Shown here piece after piece: positions 29,031 through 37,768 of a stretch of 64,000 bases of DNA. The notes beneath the pieces are model-generated. The model did no database searches. It was not told the DNA's origin and saw nothing but the letters and a program-made list of their open reading frames with translations. The DNA is taken from NCBI RefSeq assembly GCF_030388245.1, contig NZ_CP098361.1, positions 495,001 through 559,000 on the forward strand, in the 5' to 3' direction. The DNA comes from Paracoccus sp. TOH (lineage in GTDB: Bacteria > Pseudomonadota > Alphaproteobacteria > Rhodobacterales > Rhodobacteraceae). The position numbers were made by a program, and so were the translations under genes. Position 1 is the stretch's first letter. Each line of letters starts with the position of its first letter.

Positions 29031-29711
29031 TCAGATCTGATTGAATGGGTAGCCGAGGCGTGGCTTGGCGCGATAGCGCGCCGGTTTGTGCGTGTCGTCG
29101 GCGACGTCCCCCATTAGCTCGTTGAACAGGTCGTGTACCCACATCGGTCGTTCGCCGGGGATCAGGACGAATTCGGCCATTCGGCCATGAAATCTAGCCG
29201 GTTTTACGAGCTTTTCGACCACGTGATAGGCGGCCCGGTTGGTGTAATCGTCGAACAGGAGGGTTGTGGGCTTGGTGATCCTTAAGAAGGATGCGACGAA
29301 GCAGCTGGCGCGGAACCGGCCGTCGATCAGGATCAGATCCGGGACACGAAAGAAGGATTCCGTCCAAACCCGCGTAGGGTAACGATAAAAACTGGACCAA
29401 TGTTCGGAGCTCTGGGGGCGACCCCACGAGCCAGTAGGACCGATGTCTACATGGTAAACGACGGTTGGAGAAGGTAGGTTCGCGGCGTTGATCTGGGCTT
29501 GTAGGACGGTGGCCCAATCCAGTGAACTTTCGACCGACATGACGAATTTTCCGGGCAGCGAAGCCGCAAGATAGGTGGATCCGCCGGAACCGTATTCCAA
29601 GATCACTTGTGCCTCTCGGTAGTACCTTCTGATGATGGCAGCCTCTTCAGCGGGGAAGGTCAGAACGGGAGCGGTCCGCGTAGCTGACAACTGCAAGTCT
29701 TCTGTTGACAT
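29031..29711 (-). CDS. SAM-dependent methyltransferase-like protein
   Basis: 226 aa. A Rossmann-type motif I, VILEYGSGGSTYLAASL, lies near residue 37. SVESSLDWATVLQAQI, the acidic end of strand 2, follows, then DLILIDGRFRASCFVASFLR and TTLLFDDYTNRAAYHVVEKL. This matches class I methyltransferase-like proteins found in polysaccharide loci. It could methylate a sugar or act on a related small substrate. It is read in the same direction as the 1203-aa glycosyltransferase, 181 bp downstream of it. Confidence 0.72.
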   Translation of the reverse strand: MSTEDLQLSATRTAPVLTFPAEEAAIIRRYYREAQVILEYGSGGSTYLAASLPGKFVMSVESSLDWATVLQAQINAANLPSPTVVYHVDIGPTGSWGRPQSSEHWSSFYRYPTRVWTESFFRVPDLILIDGRFRASCFVASFLRITKPTTLLFDDYTNRAAYHVVEKLVKPARFHGRMAEFVLIPGERPMWVHDLFNELMGDVADDTHKPARYRAKPRLGYPFNQI

Positions 29712-29892
29712 CTTTCTTTCTTATTCAGTTTCGGCAGGGATGGCAGCGCAACCAGAGTGGGCTCGCCGCCAAGAATGGCAAGAAAGTGGGACGCAAGTAC
29801 TTGCCCGTAACCCGACTATTCATGCAGGGCCTGCCAGGAACAAGAGTGGATCAGCCGGCGGCAAGGATTTTCCGCGAGACTGGTCAGTTGGC

Positions 29893-32800
29893 TCAGCCGG
29901 TTTCGGCAATGCTGGCGAAGCCGGTGTCCCGGTAGGCCCGGTATTCCTCAGCCTCGTTCCAGTATTGGCCTCGCGCCACTTCGGTCTTGGCCTTGGCAGC
30001 GAAGCCGGCGTGGTATTTGAAATGTGCGAAGATCAAATCCTCCGCCGCGTGATTGACCTCGGTGGCATAATGCAGGCTGGTCGAGAAACGCATCCACGGC
30101 AGGTAGCGGATCAAGGCCGTCTTCTGGGCTACGAAGGAATCTGTGCGCGCGCTAGGCATCAGGCGGTGACGCAAAGCACTGGTCAGGGTCTCGCTGTTCG
30201 AGAACGGCCCGCGCCAGATCGAGTTGCGCAAGAACGGCTCGTTGTCGAACAGCGGAGCGGCCTCGAAAGGGGAATGGCGGCTGAAATCGGCCAGCGCGAA
30301 ATTGCCCTTGGGATACATGTCACGCATCAGAACTCGCTGGGCGTCGACGTCTTTCGGCAGGCCCGCTACATGTTCTCCCAAAGTTGACCCCGGGGGTAGT
30401 ATCAGGAATTCGTCGGCATCCGCGACCAGCGACCAGCATCCCCCGCGCAACTGGCTCATCAGCGCTAGTTTCCAGTCGGTCCCTTGGTTGGTAGTCCTGA
30501 ACTGGCCGGAGGCGCTGAATAGGCCTACGTCGGTCTGCGCCGCCAGATAATCCAGCGAGCCGTCATCCGATAAGTTGTCTGCGATCAAAAAGCCACCGAC
30601 ACCGAGGCGTCGGTAATGATCGAGGAAATGCGGCAGGATGATCCTTTCGTTGCGAACCACCGCGATCACCACGACCTCTGCACCAGTTGCTTGGGCCAGC
30701 CGCTCGGGGGGGGAGATTAGACACAGGGCACCATTGTCGTAGCCTGTACCGGGCTGCCGGTTTGAGGGCCAGAGGCGGGCCGGTGATGGATGGTGTGCGC
30801 TCCGCGCCGCTTCGACCGCCGCGCCGGGAACAACGCCGTCGAAATGCACGACCTTGCAATGGCGCAGCCGGTCGTTGGCCATCACTCCCTCGGCCCATTG
30901 CGGCACCGCTATCCCGTTGCGGTGGGACTTGCGGAGGATCAGGCTGTAATAATTGGCGCTTTCAGGAACGAAACCCGCCTTGGTTAGGAGCGTGCCTATC
31001 ATCCGGTCCTCCGAGAAGGCGCCGGCGATCAGCCGGCGTCCCTCGATCTGTTGGGTCGCCGCCATGATGGAGGACATGGCTGCCCGGCTCAGCGCATAGC
31101 CCGTCGAGCCGTCGGTATAAACGCCTTCCAGCGGCAGGGTCTCGAAGCTCAGCCGTGCGGCCTCGTCCGTGGCGCGCCCTTGGTGCCAGCCGCGCTCCGC
31201 TAGGCCACCGGATTTGTCCAAGCGCCGGCCGTACCAGTCGGCCAGACGCCAGAGCGCATCACCAAACCACGCAACGGGATCGACATGGCAATCGTCGTCG
31301 ATCTTCAGAACATGTGCGAAGCCAGTATACGTCATAACCCAGTCGAGCATGGCGACGATCTTCTGCGGCAGGCCTTCGTAGGTATCTGGGGCGGCGACCT
31401 GCAGTATATCCCCTTCCAGTTGGGTCTCCGTGCCGCCGACTACGATGAGATACGGGATTTGCATCTGGTTGAGATCGGCCAGCCAACCCCGCCTCAGGGC
31501 GTCGGCCCGAGTGTCGAGATTGGCATGACATGAGACCACCAAGACCAACGTATCGATCAGGGCTGGTCCAAGCGGCACCGTAGCGGGACGGCGCAAGGGG
31601 GAATCCCCGGGAGGGGAAGGGGGCAGGATATCGGTTACGGGTGCCAGTTCGGGTCTCGTCGCGGCACAGGCGCGTAGCCGCGCCAAGGCGCTGCGAGGGA
31701 AGGGCGCGCGGGCCATCAGTAAGCGCTCGGACCCGCTTAGTTCGCGGAGCAGCGCGGTGATGCCTGGGACTAGCGCTAAGAGGGCGGCCCGGGCCTCAGG
31801 GGCGGGGTTAGGTGCCAAATCGGCTAGCAGGGCCGCACCGATACCGATGCCAGCATAACGTGCCTCAGGACTGGCCAGTTGCTCAAGCAAGGCCAGAAGC
31901 TGTGTCACGGCGTCCCCAGGCTTTGGAGGGAGTGCGGACAGAGCATCCGGCGCCCAAGGGGCTGAAATGGAGCGGGCAAGCGCCATGGCGTGGCGTTGGA
32001 GATCAGCTCGGGGGTCGGCCGGGACATCCCAACTCGCCTCACGCAGGGCCCGCCTGAGGAAGGCGTCGGGCAGCGGCTGCCCGGGCTTGGGGGCGAGATC
32101 AGCGCGTAGAAGTGTGGCGGTGCCGTTCGGTGCCTCTGTCAGGGTGCGGCTGACTGCGGCGCCGCCAGCTATTTGGGGGCCTAAGAACTCGACTTGCAGG
32201 CGTTCGATATCGGCAACCCCCAGGTTGCGCAGCCGCCGCAGGCCAGTTTCCGCCAGGACTGCCGAAGCGTAGTTTTTTCGCCCGGAACTGGCCCCTGCCT
32301 GCAGAAGACGAAAGGCTTGCAGCCCCGCGACCAGTTCTGCGGGGAGGTCGCGCCCGGTCTTGGCCTGCGCGGCAATACCATCCCAGAACGTCGGCGAGGT
32401 TCCGAAGGCCCGCAGCGACCGCCAGACTACGAAGTTGCTTAGCTCGCTGTCGAGCAGGCCGAGATCGCGCGCCAGCAGGGACAGGGTGCTGCGGATCATC
32501 TCGGCGCAGGAAAGCGGCGCTCGGGCTTCCGCGGCGCGCAGGAGGGCGTGAATCAGCGTGGTACGCAAGCTGGTGGCGAGCCGATGGCCCGCGGAGGGGG
32601 CGGCATAGCGCAGAACCCAGGCCAGGACCGGGGTCGACACCCAGTTGCAGGGGGTCTCAGCGATCTCCCTTGCAATCAGATGTGCGCTCGGCTCATCGCC
32701 AGAAAGGAGGTGGAAAGCGAGGGCCTGCGCTCGATTCCAGGGCTCGGCTGCCGCCGGCAACTCGAACCCCTGTGCCCGCAGTAGGGGTTCGAGCTGCGAC

Positions 32801-33504
32801 AGGCTGTCGGCTCGGCAAAACTCGACACTGGCGGAGAGGACCAGCGCCCGCCTGTCGTCCGAAGTGGTCGCCAGTGTCAGGGCCTGAGTGAAGGCAGATC
32901 CGAGCTGTGCGGACAGTTCTACTGCTCCTTGGGGTTGGCGGAGTGCCGCTCCGAAGGCGGCGATGGCGGCCTGCCCCGGGGGCGGGGCGACCGGCCTGAC
33001 GGGATCGGGGACCAACTGCCGCAGACCGGTTAGCGCTGCCGCCTGTCGCAACCACTCGGTCAATTCCTCTCCGGCCGCCGAGGGGGCGAGGGCGCCATAG
33101 TGAACATGCTCAAGGGCGCCAACCAAGATGGCCGCTTCCCAGTTCTCGGCGGGCTGCTCGGCCAATTGCGCCAGCCTCTCGCGGATTGCCTCGCGGGGAA
33201 TCGTAACGCCGCCGCCCGGCCAGTGGAGTTCAGCCGACTTGCCGGGCGGAGTGTTGCGCCAGATCCAGCCCGGCACTGGAACCTCGATATGCCCACAGCG
33301 GGCAGGATCGCACAGAGTCTTAAGTGAAATTTCGCCGCACCGGACCTCTGTCGCTTCGTCTGCGGAGATTTCCAGGCTAAGAAAGCCAGCGGGAGTGAGC
33401 ATGCTCATTGACGTCATGGGGATCGCCGGTTGCGTTGTCTGTTCAGGCCAATAACCTGTTTGTTGCCATATGAATCGACTCTTCCCGGAAAGTCTATCAG
33501 ACAA
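29893..33504 (-). CDS. Giant fused glycosyltransferase (paralogue of the 1361-aa protein)
   Basis: 1203 aa from 33504, though an ATG at 33417 (MTSMSMLTPAG) avoids overlapping the divergent gene and may be the true start. Residues 90-150 contain VPVPGWIWRNTPPGK and ALEHVHYG, as in the paralogue. A helical region follows. The GT31-like domain starts near 648 (LVVSCHANLDTR, VVGGTETQLEGDILQV, LKIDDDCHVDPVAWF). A Glyco_tranf_2_4 domain starts near 941 (VIAVVRNERIILPHFLDHYR, DNLSDDGSLDYL, LVADADEFLILPPG). A C8 tract inside the GT2-like domain (30706-30713) could slip. The N-terminal lectin-like part of the 1361-aa protein is mostly missing. Confidence 0.82.
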   Translation of the reverse strand: MSDRLSGKSRFIWQQTGYWPEQTTQPAIPMTSMSMLTPAGFLSLEISADEATEVRCGEISLKTLCDPARCGHIEVPVPGWIWRNTPPGKSAELHWPGGGVTIPREAIRERLAQLAEQPAENWEAAILVGALEHVHYGALAPSAAGEELTEWLRQAAALTGLRQLVPDPVRPVAPPPGQAAIAAFGAALRQPQGAVELSAQLGSAFTQALTLATTSDDRRALVLSASVEFCRADSLSQLEPLLRAQGFELPAAAEPWNRAQALAFHLLSGDEPSAHLIAREIAETPCNWVSTPVLAWVLRYAAPSAGHRLATSLRTTLIHALLRAAEARAPLSCAEMIRSTLSLLARDLGLLDSELSNFVVWRSLRAFGTSPTFWDGIAAQAKTGRDLPAELVAGLQAFRLLQAGASSGRKNYASAVLAETGLRRLRNLGVADIERLQVEFLGPQIAGGAAVSRTLTEAPNGTATLLRADLAPKPGQPLPDAFLRRALREASWDVPADPRADLQRHAMALARSISAPWAPDALSALPPKPGDAVTQLLALLEQLASPEARYAGIGIGAALLADLAPNPAPEARAALLALVPGITALLRELSGSERLLMARAPFPRSALARLRACAATRPELAPVTDILPPSPPGDSPLRRPATVPLGPALIDTLVLVVSCHANLDTRADALRRGWLADLNQMQIPYLIVVGGTETQLEGDILQVAAPDTYEGLPQKIVAMLDWVMTYTGFAHVLKIDDDCHVDPVAWFGDALWRLADWYGRRLDKSGGLAERGWHQGRATDEAARLSFETLPLEGVYTDGSTGYALSRAAMSSIMAATQQIEGRRLIAGAFSEDRMIGTLLTKAGFVPESANYYSLILRKSHRNGIAVPQWAEGVMANDRLRHCKVVHFDGVVPGAAVEAARSAHHPSPARLWPSNRQPGTGYDNGALCLISPPERLAQATGAEVVVIAVVRNERIILPHFLDHYRRLGVGGFLIADNLSDDGSLDYLAAQTDVGLFSASGQFRTTNQGTDWKLALMSQLRGGCWSLVADADEFLILPPGSTLGEHVAGLPKDVDAQRVLMRDMYPKGNFALADFSRHSPFEAAPLFDNEPFLRNSIWRGPFSNSETLTSALRHRLMPSARTDSFVAQKTALIRYLPWMRFSTSLHYATEVNHAAEDLIFAHFKYHAGFAAKAKTEVARGQYWNEAEEYRAYRDTGFASIAETG

Positions 33505-34717
33505 ACTTCATGATGAACCCCTGCTCGACGAGACGTACATGACCTATGAACCTTCGCTTCTCGATCTGCTCCGACACGCACAGCCGCCTTTCGACGCGGC
33601 CTGGTATGCCGGCCGTTACCAAGAGGCGTCGCAGGGCGTAATCGATCCCGAAACCCATTTCTTAACTGTGGGCCAAAGGCTGGGCCGGGGGGGCTGTGCG
33701 ATCCAGCCCGAGCTCGATCCCGACTCGGGTTTGGCTCAGGCATTGGCCCGACGGCAGGTAGAGGCCCGGGATCCGGATCGCATCGTCCTATCCTATTGCA
33801 TCCCCGTCATGAACCGTCTCGCCGATCTGCAACTGACCTTGGCCGAGAACTTGTCCGCCAATCTCCCTTACCGCGGCCGCATTGAGTTCTTGGTGATTGC
33901 ATTCGAGGATCAGCCCGAGATCTTGCCTTGGCTGCGGCAGAGCTTCGCCTCTCAAATGGCGGACGGATACCTGCGGACAATCGCGCTTCCCTCCCTGCCG
34001 GTATGGCATTTCGGACGGGCGAAGAACAGGTTTCGACCCTACCTGGCGGGGCGGCTCTACTCCTCGCTCGACGCCGACAATTTCGTGACTGGCGACGAGA
34101 CCGAATTGCTCCTCGACCTGTTCGATCACGAAGGCGCGACATTCATGGTCCATCACTTTTCCGGCACTTGGGGGGATGGCAGCTCGGGCCGGCTGACGAT
34201 GCCTCGCTGGGCCTATCGTCAGGTCGGCTACGATGAGGATCTCCTGCCTCGGCAATTCGACGAGGTGGATGCCATTCTGTCCACGCTCGTGCGTTTTCCC
34301 GGTCTTACGCTGTGCCATTACAACACCGAAGATACGGTGCTTGACACCGACAACATCCGTGCCTTCCTGCGCGGCGTGGGTTTGAAGCCTCACATGCGCC
34401 GGCTGCCGACGCCTGACCGGCGCCCGGCGGCGAACCCCCGGCCTGCCACCTATGTAACCGATGATCCGAAGATCGCGGCCATGCAATCGATCAACGAGGG
34501 ACTATGCTTCCTTAAGCACCTAGTCGACTACGGAGAGCGCGAACGCTGGCTGCAGCGCTTGGAGCAAGATGTCGACCGTCTCGTAAAAGAGACGGGTCCG
34601 GACAGTGCTTTGAATCTGATATTCGCCCCCAAGCTCCTGGACTTACTGGACACCGTAATCTGCGCCCACCACCATGCGGCAGGCGCAAGCAGTCGAGGAT
34701 CGGATCTGCCAAGGTAG
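33470..34717 (+). CDS. GT-A-type glycosyltransferase, 3' end altered by IS66
   Basis: 415 aa; ATG 33539 (MTYEPSLLDLLRHAQPP) is an alternative start that would separate it from the divergent gene. The segment IVLSYCIPVMNRLADLQLTL opens the domain. VWHFGRAKNRF and YSSLDADNFVTGDE (metal-binding DAD near residue 200) follow, with HHFSGTWGDGSSGRLTMPRW and GYDEDLLPRQFDEVDAI. These match the N-terminal half of the 677-aa protein at 38430 closely in order and wording. The last ~20 residues (HHHAAGASSRGSDLPR) come from sequence fused to an IS66 fragment, so the original C-terminus, perhaps a second domain, was lost. A G7 tract lies at 33687-33693. Confidence 0.78.
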   Translation: MNRLFPESLSDKLHDEPLLDETYMTYEPSLLDLLRHAQPPFDAAWYAGRYQEASQGVIDPETHFLTVGQRLGRGGCAIQPELDPDSGLAQALARRQVEARDPDRIVLSYCIPVMNRLADLQLTLAENLSANLPYRGRIEFLVIAFEDQPEILPWLRQSFASQMADGYLRTIALPSLPVWHFGRAKNRFRPYLAGRLYSSLDADNFVTGDETELLLDLFDHEGATFMVHHFSGTWGDGSSGRLTMPRWAYRQVGYDEDLLPRQFDEVDAILSTLVRFPGLTLCHYNTEDTVLDTDNIRAFLRGVGLKPHMRRLPTPDRRPAANPRPATYVTDDPKIAAMQSINEGLCFLKHLVDYGERERWLQRLEQDVDRLVKETGPDSALNLIFAPKLLDLLDTVICAHHHAAGASSRGSDLPR

Positions 34718-35021
34718 ACGCGGCGAAGAAGGATAAACGCAGGCGCCATCCGATCCCGGACCACATTCCTCGGATGGAGATGGAACTGACCCTTCTGTAT
34801 CTGGGTTTTGCTAGACTTGCCCCGTCACCAGCCCAGGCCAGGGTCAGTGACGGGGTGGTGCGCGACGTCTGACCCTTGTGGCATGACCACGCTTCTTAGC
34901 CTGTCGGCGCCGCCTCTCTTCATCGTCTCGAACAGTTGATTGCGGCCTTGATGCTGACCGAACTTCTCGAACAGCACCATGGCCAGCAGATTGGGTGTGT
35001 TTCGGCATGCAATCTTGGGTC
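34718..35021. other. IS66 scraps and a hairpin
   Basis: The + strand at 34718-34790 codes for DKRRRHPIPDHIPRMEMELT, an IS66 TnpC piece. The minus strand at 34943-35003 codes for PNLLAMVLFEKFGQHQ, a piece of a different IS66 TnpC. Between them CCCCGTCAC and GTGACGGGG (34820-34855) form a 9-bp hairpin with a 18-nt loop and no T run. Confidence 0.6.
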
Positions 35022-35600
35022 TGACGCAGATTTGGTGCAGTTGAGCTTCAACCTCGCTACATTTTGGCTTTCTTTCAGGGAGTTTACCGATGGCGTCATG
35101 GTTTTCGCGCCGAGATTTTCTGCCGGCAGGGCTTACGGCCGATCAGATCGAGCTCGATGGCAATACGATCCGTATCCATGCCCGCTCTTCGGAGGCCGCG
35201 GCCGGCTGTCCACGCTACGGGAGCATTTCGGGCCATGTCCACAGTCGGTATCGACGTCGCCCGGCTGATGTTCCCGCGCATGGGCGAGCCGTGGAAATCG
35301 TCTTGCAGGTTCGTCGCTTTCGCTGCCGCGCGCCCGGCTGTCCGGCCCGGATCTTCGCCGAACGGTTCCCGTCCGGCGTCACCCGACCGCATATGCGACG
35401 CACCTCGCGCTTGCAGGATCTTGTGCGTCACCTCGGTCTTGCCCTCGGCGGACGACCTGCTCAGGCGCTCGCCCGGCGCCTTCTGGTGCCGGCAAGCAAA
35501 GACACGTTCTTGCGTGGGGCGCGGAACCTGATGGGCCCCGCTCCGAACCCACGCGTGTGATCGGCATTGATGACTGGGCATGGCGCAACCATCCTCCCTG
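35022..35600 (+). pseudogene. ISL3-family element, left end and N-terminal transposase part
   Basis: The terminal repeat GGGTCTGACGCAGATTTGG at 35020 is followed by a transposase starting [19 protein letters not shown] at 35090. The zinc-finger region ([15 protein letters not shown]; one Cys of the CxxC pair is replaced by Tyr) and [20 protein letters not shown] are present. The frame is lost near 35560, but the expected VIGIDDWAW is still coded at 35559-35588. After that, coding continues on the opposite strand. Confidence 0.8.
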
Positions 35601-36010
35601 AGGCGGCGCCAAAGCTCGGTGCCATTCCGGCAGCCGCCGTTCCATTCCCGCTCCAGCCGTGGCAGCCAGGGTGTCAGACTGCTTTCGCGGATGCGGAAGA
35701 CATCTTCGCGCTCGCCACGCAGGATCTGGCGAACGAGCTTGCGGCTGAGACCGGTCGAGCGGACGATACGCTTGATGGGCAGGCCCTCATCGGCCATCGT
35801 CCTCACCATCCGATTGGTTTGCTGGCGACGCCGAAAGCCTTCGTATTGCAGCCTTTCCGCTGCCGTCAGCAGCGCGGGATCGAGCGTCTTCGCGCCGATC
35901 GCCTTGCGGATGACAGGCATGCTGCGCTGCACGGCCGCCAGGAATGCGGCACTCGCGTTCTCAAGCAGATGCCAACGATCGGCGACCTGAACCGCCTGTG
36001 GCAAGGCACG
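35600..36010 (-). pseudogene. ISL3-family transposase, inverted internal part
   Basis: Reading leftwards from about 36010, [20 protein letters not shown], then [40 protein letters not shown] and [20 protein letters not shown] are the middle of an ISL3 transposase. It should follow the + strand part ending at about 35590 but is turned around and joined tail to tail. The C-terminal third is missing. Confidence 0.8.
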
Positions 36011-36039
36011 GGTGGTCACCATCGCCAACGCGCTGTGCA

Positions 36040-36165
36040 AGAACCGTCAAAAATGGACCGCCGCGACAGCCTAACAGATACAGTTGCTAAGAATGCTCTG
36101 TGTGAGAACCGTCAGAAATGAAACGGCACGAATGGTCTGGCAGATACAATTTCTAGCAAACTCCT
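36040..36165 (+). repeat. Two imperfect 52-bp direct repeats
   Basis: AGAACCGTCAAAAATGGACC at 36040 and AGAACCGTCAGAAATGAAAC at 36105 begin two units that both end in AGATACA.TT.CTA, with a period of 65 bp. Multiple terminal repeats of this type are found at IS21-family ends, so this may be an orphan IS terminus. Confidence 0.5.
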
Positions 36166-36247
36166 TGTTGCGCGGCACAGCCAGAAGTGTCAGAGACGTG
36201 GGCGAGCTCGCCCGATCTTTGTACTAAAAAAGGCCCTTCTAATCCCC

Positions 36248-37042
36248 ATGAGCCGAGTGAAAATCAAACGTGGCAAGCACCACGACGACCACAGGCTGGT
36301 GGTGCGCTTCCGGGAACTGGTTGTCCTTCAAGCGCTCATCCTGGAACAGCAGTCGGAAATCGAGGCATTGCGGGCGCAGAACCGTCGGGCGGCGCTAGCC
36401 TCGCCCCCGCCCCCGAGCGCGTCGGATGGCTCGGCTGAAGGCGAACTAGCTGTGGCCCGTGACCGGATAGCCGAATTGGAGCGGGTACAGTCAGATTTGG
36501 TGAGCGCGGTCAACGAAAAGGAGCGTCAGCGTTTCGCCCTGGCGCTCGAGCTGCAAAGCGCTCTGATCCGGGTGGAAGAGGTCGAAAACGCCCTGATCAG
36601 CGTCGATCCGGCCGATCTCCCCGGCGAGGTCCCCTCGGAAGATACCCGGCTGCGAGAAACCCTGCGCCTGCAGGAGAAATTGCTGCAGGAACGCGAAGAG
36701 GCCATTGTTGAATTGCAGGATGCCCTCGTCCAAGCTCAGGAAGAGCGGATACAAGCTGGGACTGCTCTGCTACCCACGCCTTCTGAGGATATCACCCGGC
36801 TGGGAGAACTCCTTCGGATCCAGGGCATCCAGTTGCGCGAGTATGAGGACAACATTGCTGAACTGACCACCGCGATGCGGGACCGCCCCGCGACCGCTCC
36901 GTTGCAGAGCCTCGATCCGCTCGTGCGTGCTCTCATGTTGGAGTATCATGCGACGATAACCGCCGCCTTAGCGGAGCGGGATCATGCCATCTTGACCATG
37001 ACCGCCGATTCTAGCGCTGGAATGCAGCGCGCTACAGAGTAG
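36248..37042 (+). CDS. Coiled-coil protein of the glycan operon
   Basis: 264 aa. Long heptad-like segments run from residue 25 to the end: ALILEQQSEIEALRAQNRR, a Pro/Ser linker, ELAVARDRIAELERVQSDLV, then two similar repeats starting SEDTRLRETLRLQEKLLQER and SEDITRLGELLRIQGIQLRE. The N-terminus is basic (MSRVKIKRGKHHDDHR). No membrane segment or signal is visible. It leads a tight operon with the genes at 37049, 37762 and 38430, so it may scaffold the glycan enzymes or sense chain length. No family is recognised. Confidence 0.72.
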   Translation: MSRVKIKRGKHHDDHRLVVRFRELVVLQALILEQQSEIEALRAQNRRAALASPPPPSASDGSAEGELAVARDRIAELERVQSDLVSAVNEKERQRFALALELQSALIRVEEVENALISVDPADLPGEVPSEDTRLRETLRLQEKLLQEREEAIVELQDALVQAQEERIQAGTALLPTPSEDITRLGELLRIQGIQLREYEDNIAELTTAMRDRPATAPLQSLDPLVRALMLEYHATITAALAERDHAILTMTADSSAGMQRATE

Positions 37043-37048
37043 AGCAGC

Positions 37049-37768
37049 ATGAGTAAACCTGACAAGATTACGCCCGAGAGCGCGGTACCTCTGTTCCCCG
37101 CCTTGGGAACTCCGGAAAGCTTTGTCTTCATTTTCGCTGTAGGTTTTGCCGGGGATCTGTTCGTCCAGCGACTGCTGAACGCGCAGCCCGGAGTCTGTAT
37201 CCGTGGCGAGAATGGCGACGTGTTGGGCAAGATCATGCAGGCTTGGCTCGATGCAGAGGCGCGAGCTCACCAGCAGATGCATGTATCGGGGGCGGATGTT
37301 GCGGAGCTTTTGCGCGGGCTCGATGTCTTCGGCCGGCAGTTAGCGGCGGCCTTTGCCGAGGCTGTGCTGGCGCCGCCAGCGGGGGTTCGGTTTTCGGGGT
37401 TCCGGGAGGTTCGCTATGTTCTGCCCGAGGTACCGATTGCCGATCAGTTGCGGTTCCTCTATGCTTTTTTTCCGGGCGCGCGCTTCGTGTTCTGTCTTCG
37501 CGATGCGTCGGCCATTGCGCAGACCGGCTGGTGGCGGGATCGCCCCGATGACGATCTCGTGGAGCGCCTAGCAGAGGCTCAGGCGGCTCTTCGCAACGGG
37601 GCCACAGAATGGCCGTCCCGGAGTTGCGTCGTGCAGCTTGAAGAGGTGGTGAGAGCCCCCGAGAGTCTAGAATCCCTCTTCCGGCTTTTGGACCTACCGT
37701 TCGACCGGGAGTGCGTCGAAGCGTTGGTGAACCAGATCGATCTGGACAATCCGGAGGAACAATGGTGA
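37049..37768 (+). CDS. Sulfotransferase-fold protein with degenerate PAPS loop
   Basis: 239 aa. It aligns by eye with the intact protein at 54063: FVFIFAVGFAGDLFVQRLLN stands where that one has FIFIVTYGRSGSTLLQSVLN. CIRGENGDVLGKI, FSGFREVRYVL, FFPGARFVFCLRDASAIAQT and GWWRD are shared landmarks. The 5'-phosphosulfate loop residues (R-S-G-S/T) are replaced by FAGD, so PAPS binding is doubtful. The 3' loop (FVFCLRD) is kept. It starts 6 bp after the previous stop, and its own last codons overlap the next gene by 7 bp. A regulatory or altered donor role is possible. Confidence 0.75.
   Translation: MSKPDKITPESAVPLFPALGTPESFVFIFAVGFAGDLFVQRLLNAQPGVCIRGENGDVLGKIMQAWLDAEARAHQQMHVSGADVAELLRGLDVFGRQLAAAFAEAVLAPPAGVRFSGFREVRYVLPEVPIADQLRFLYAFFPGARFVFCLRDASAIAQTGWWRDRPDDDLVERLAEAQAALRNGATEWPSRSCVVQLEEVVRAPESLESLFRLLDLPFDRECVEALVNQIDLDNPEEQW

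Noticed and set aside
34820..34855. Hairpin CCCCGTCAC/GTGACGGGG as a terminator
   Set aside because: The loop is long and no T run follows; it lies in IS scrap, so it is noted only as a hairpin.
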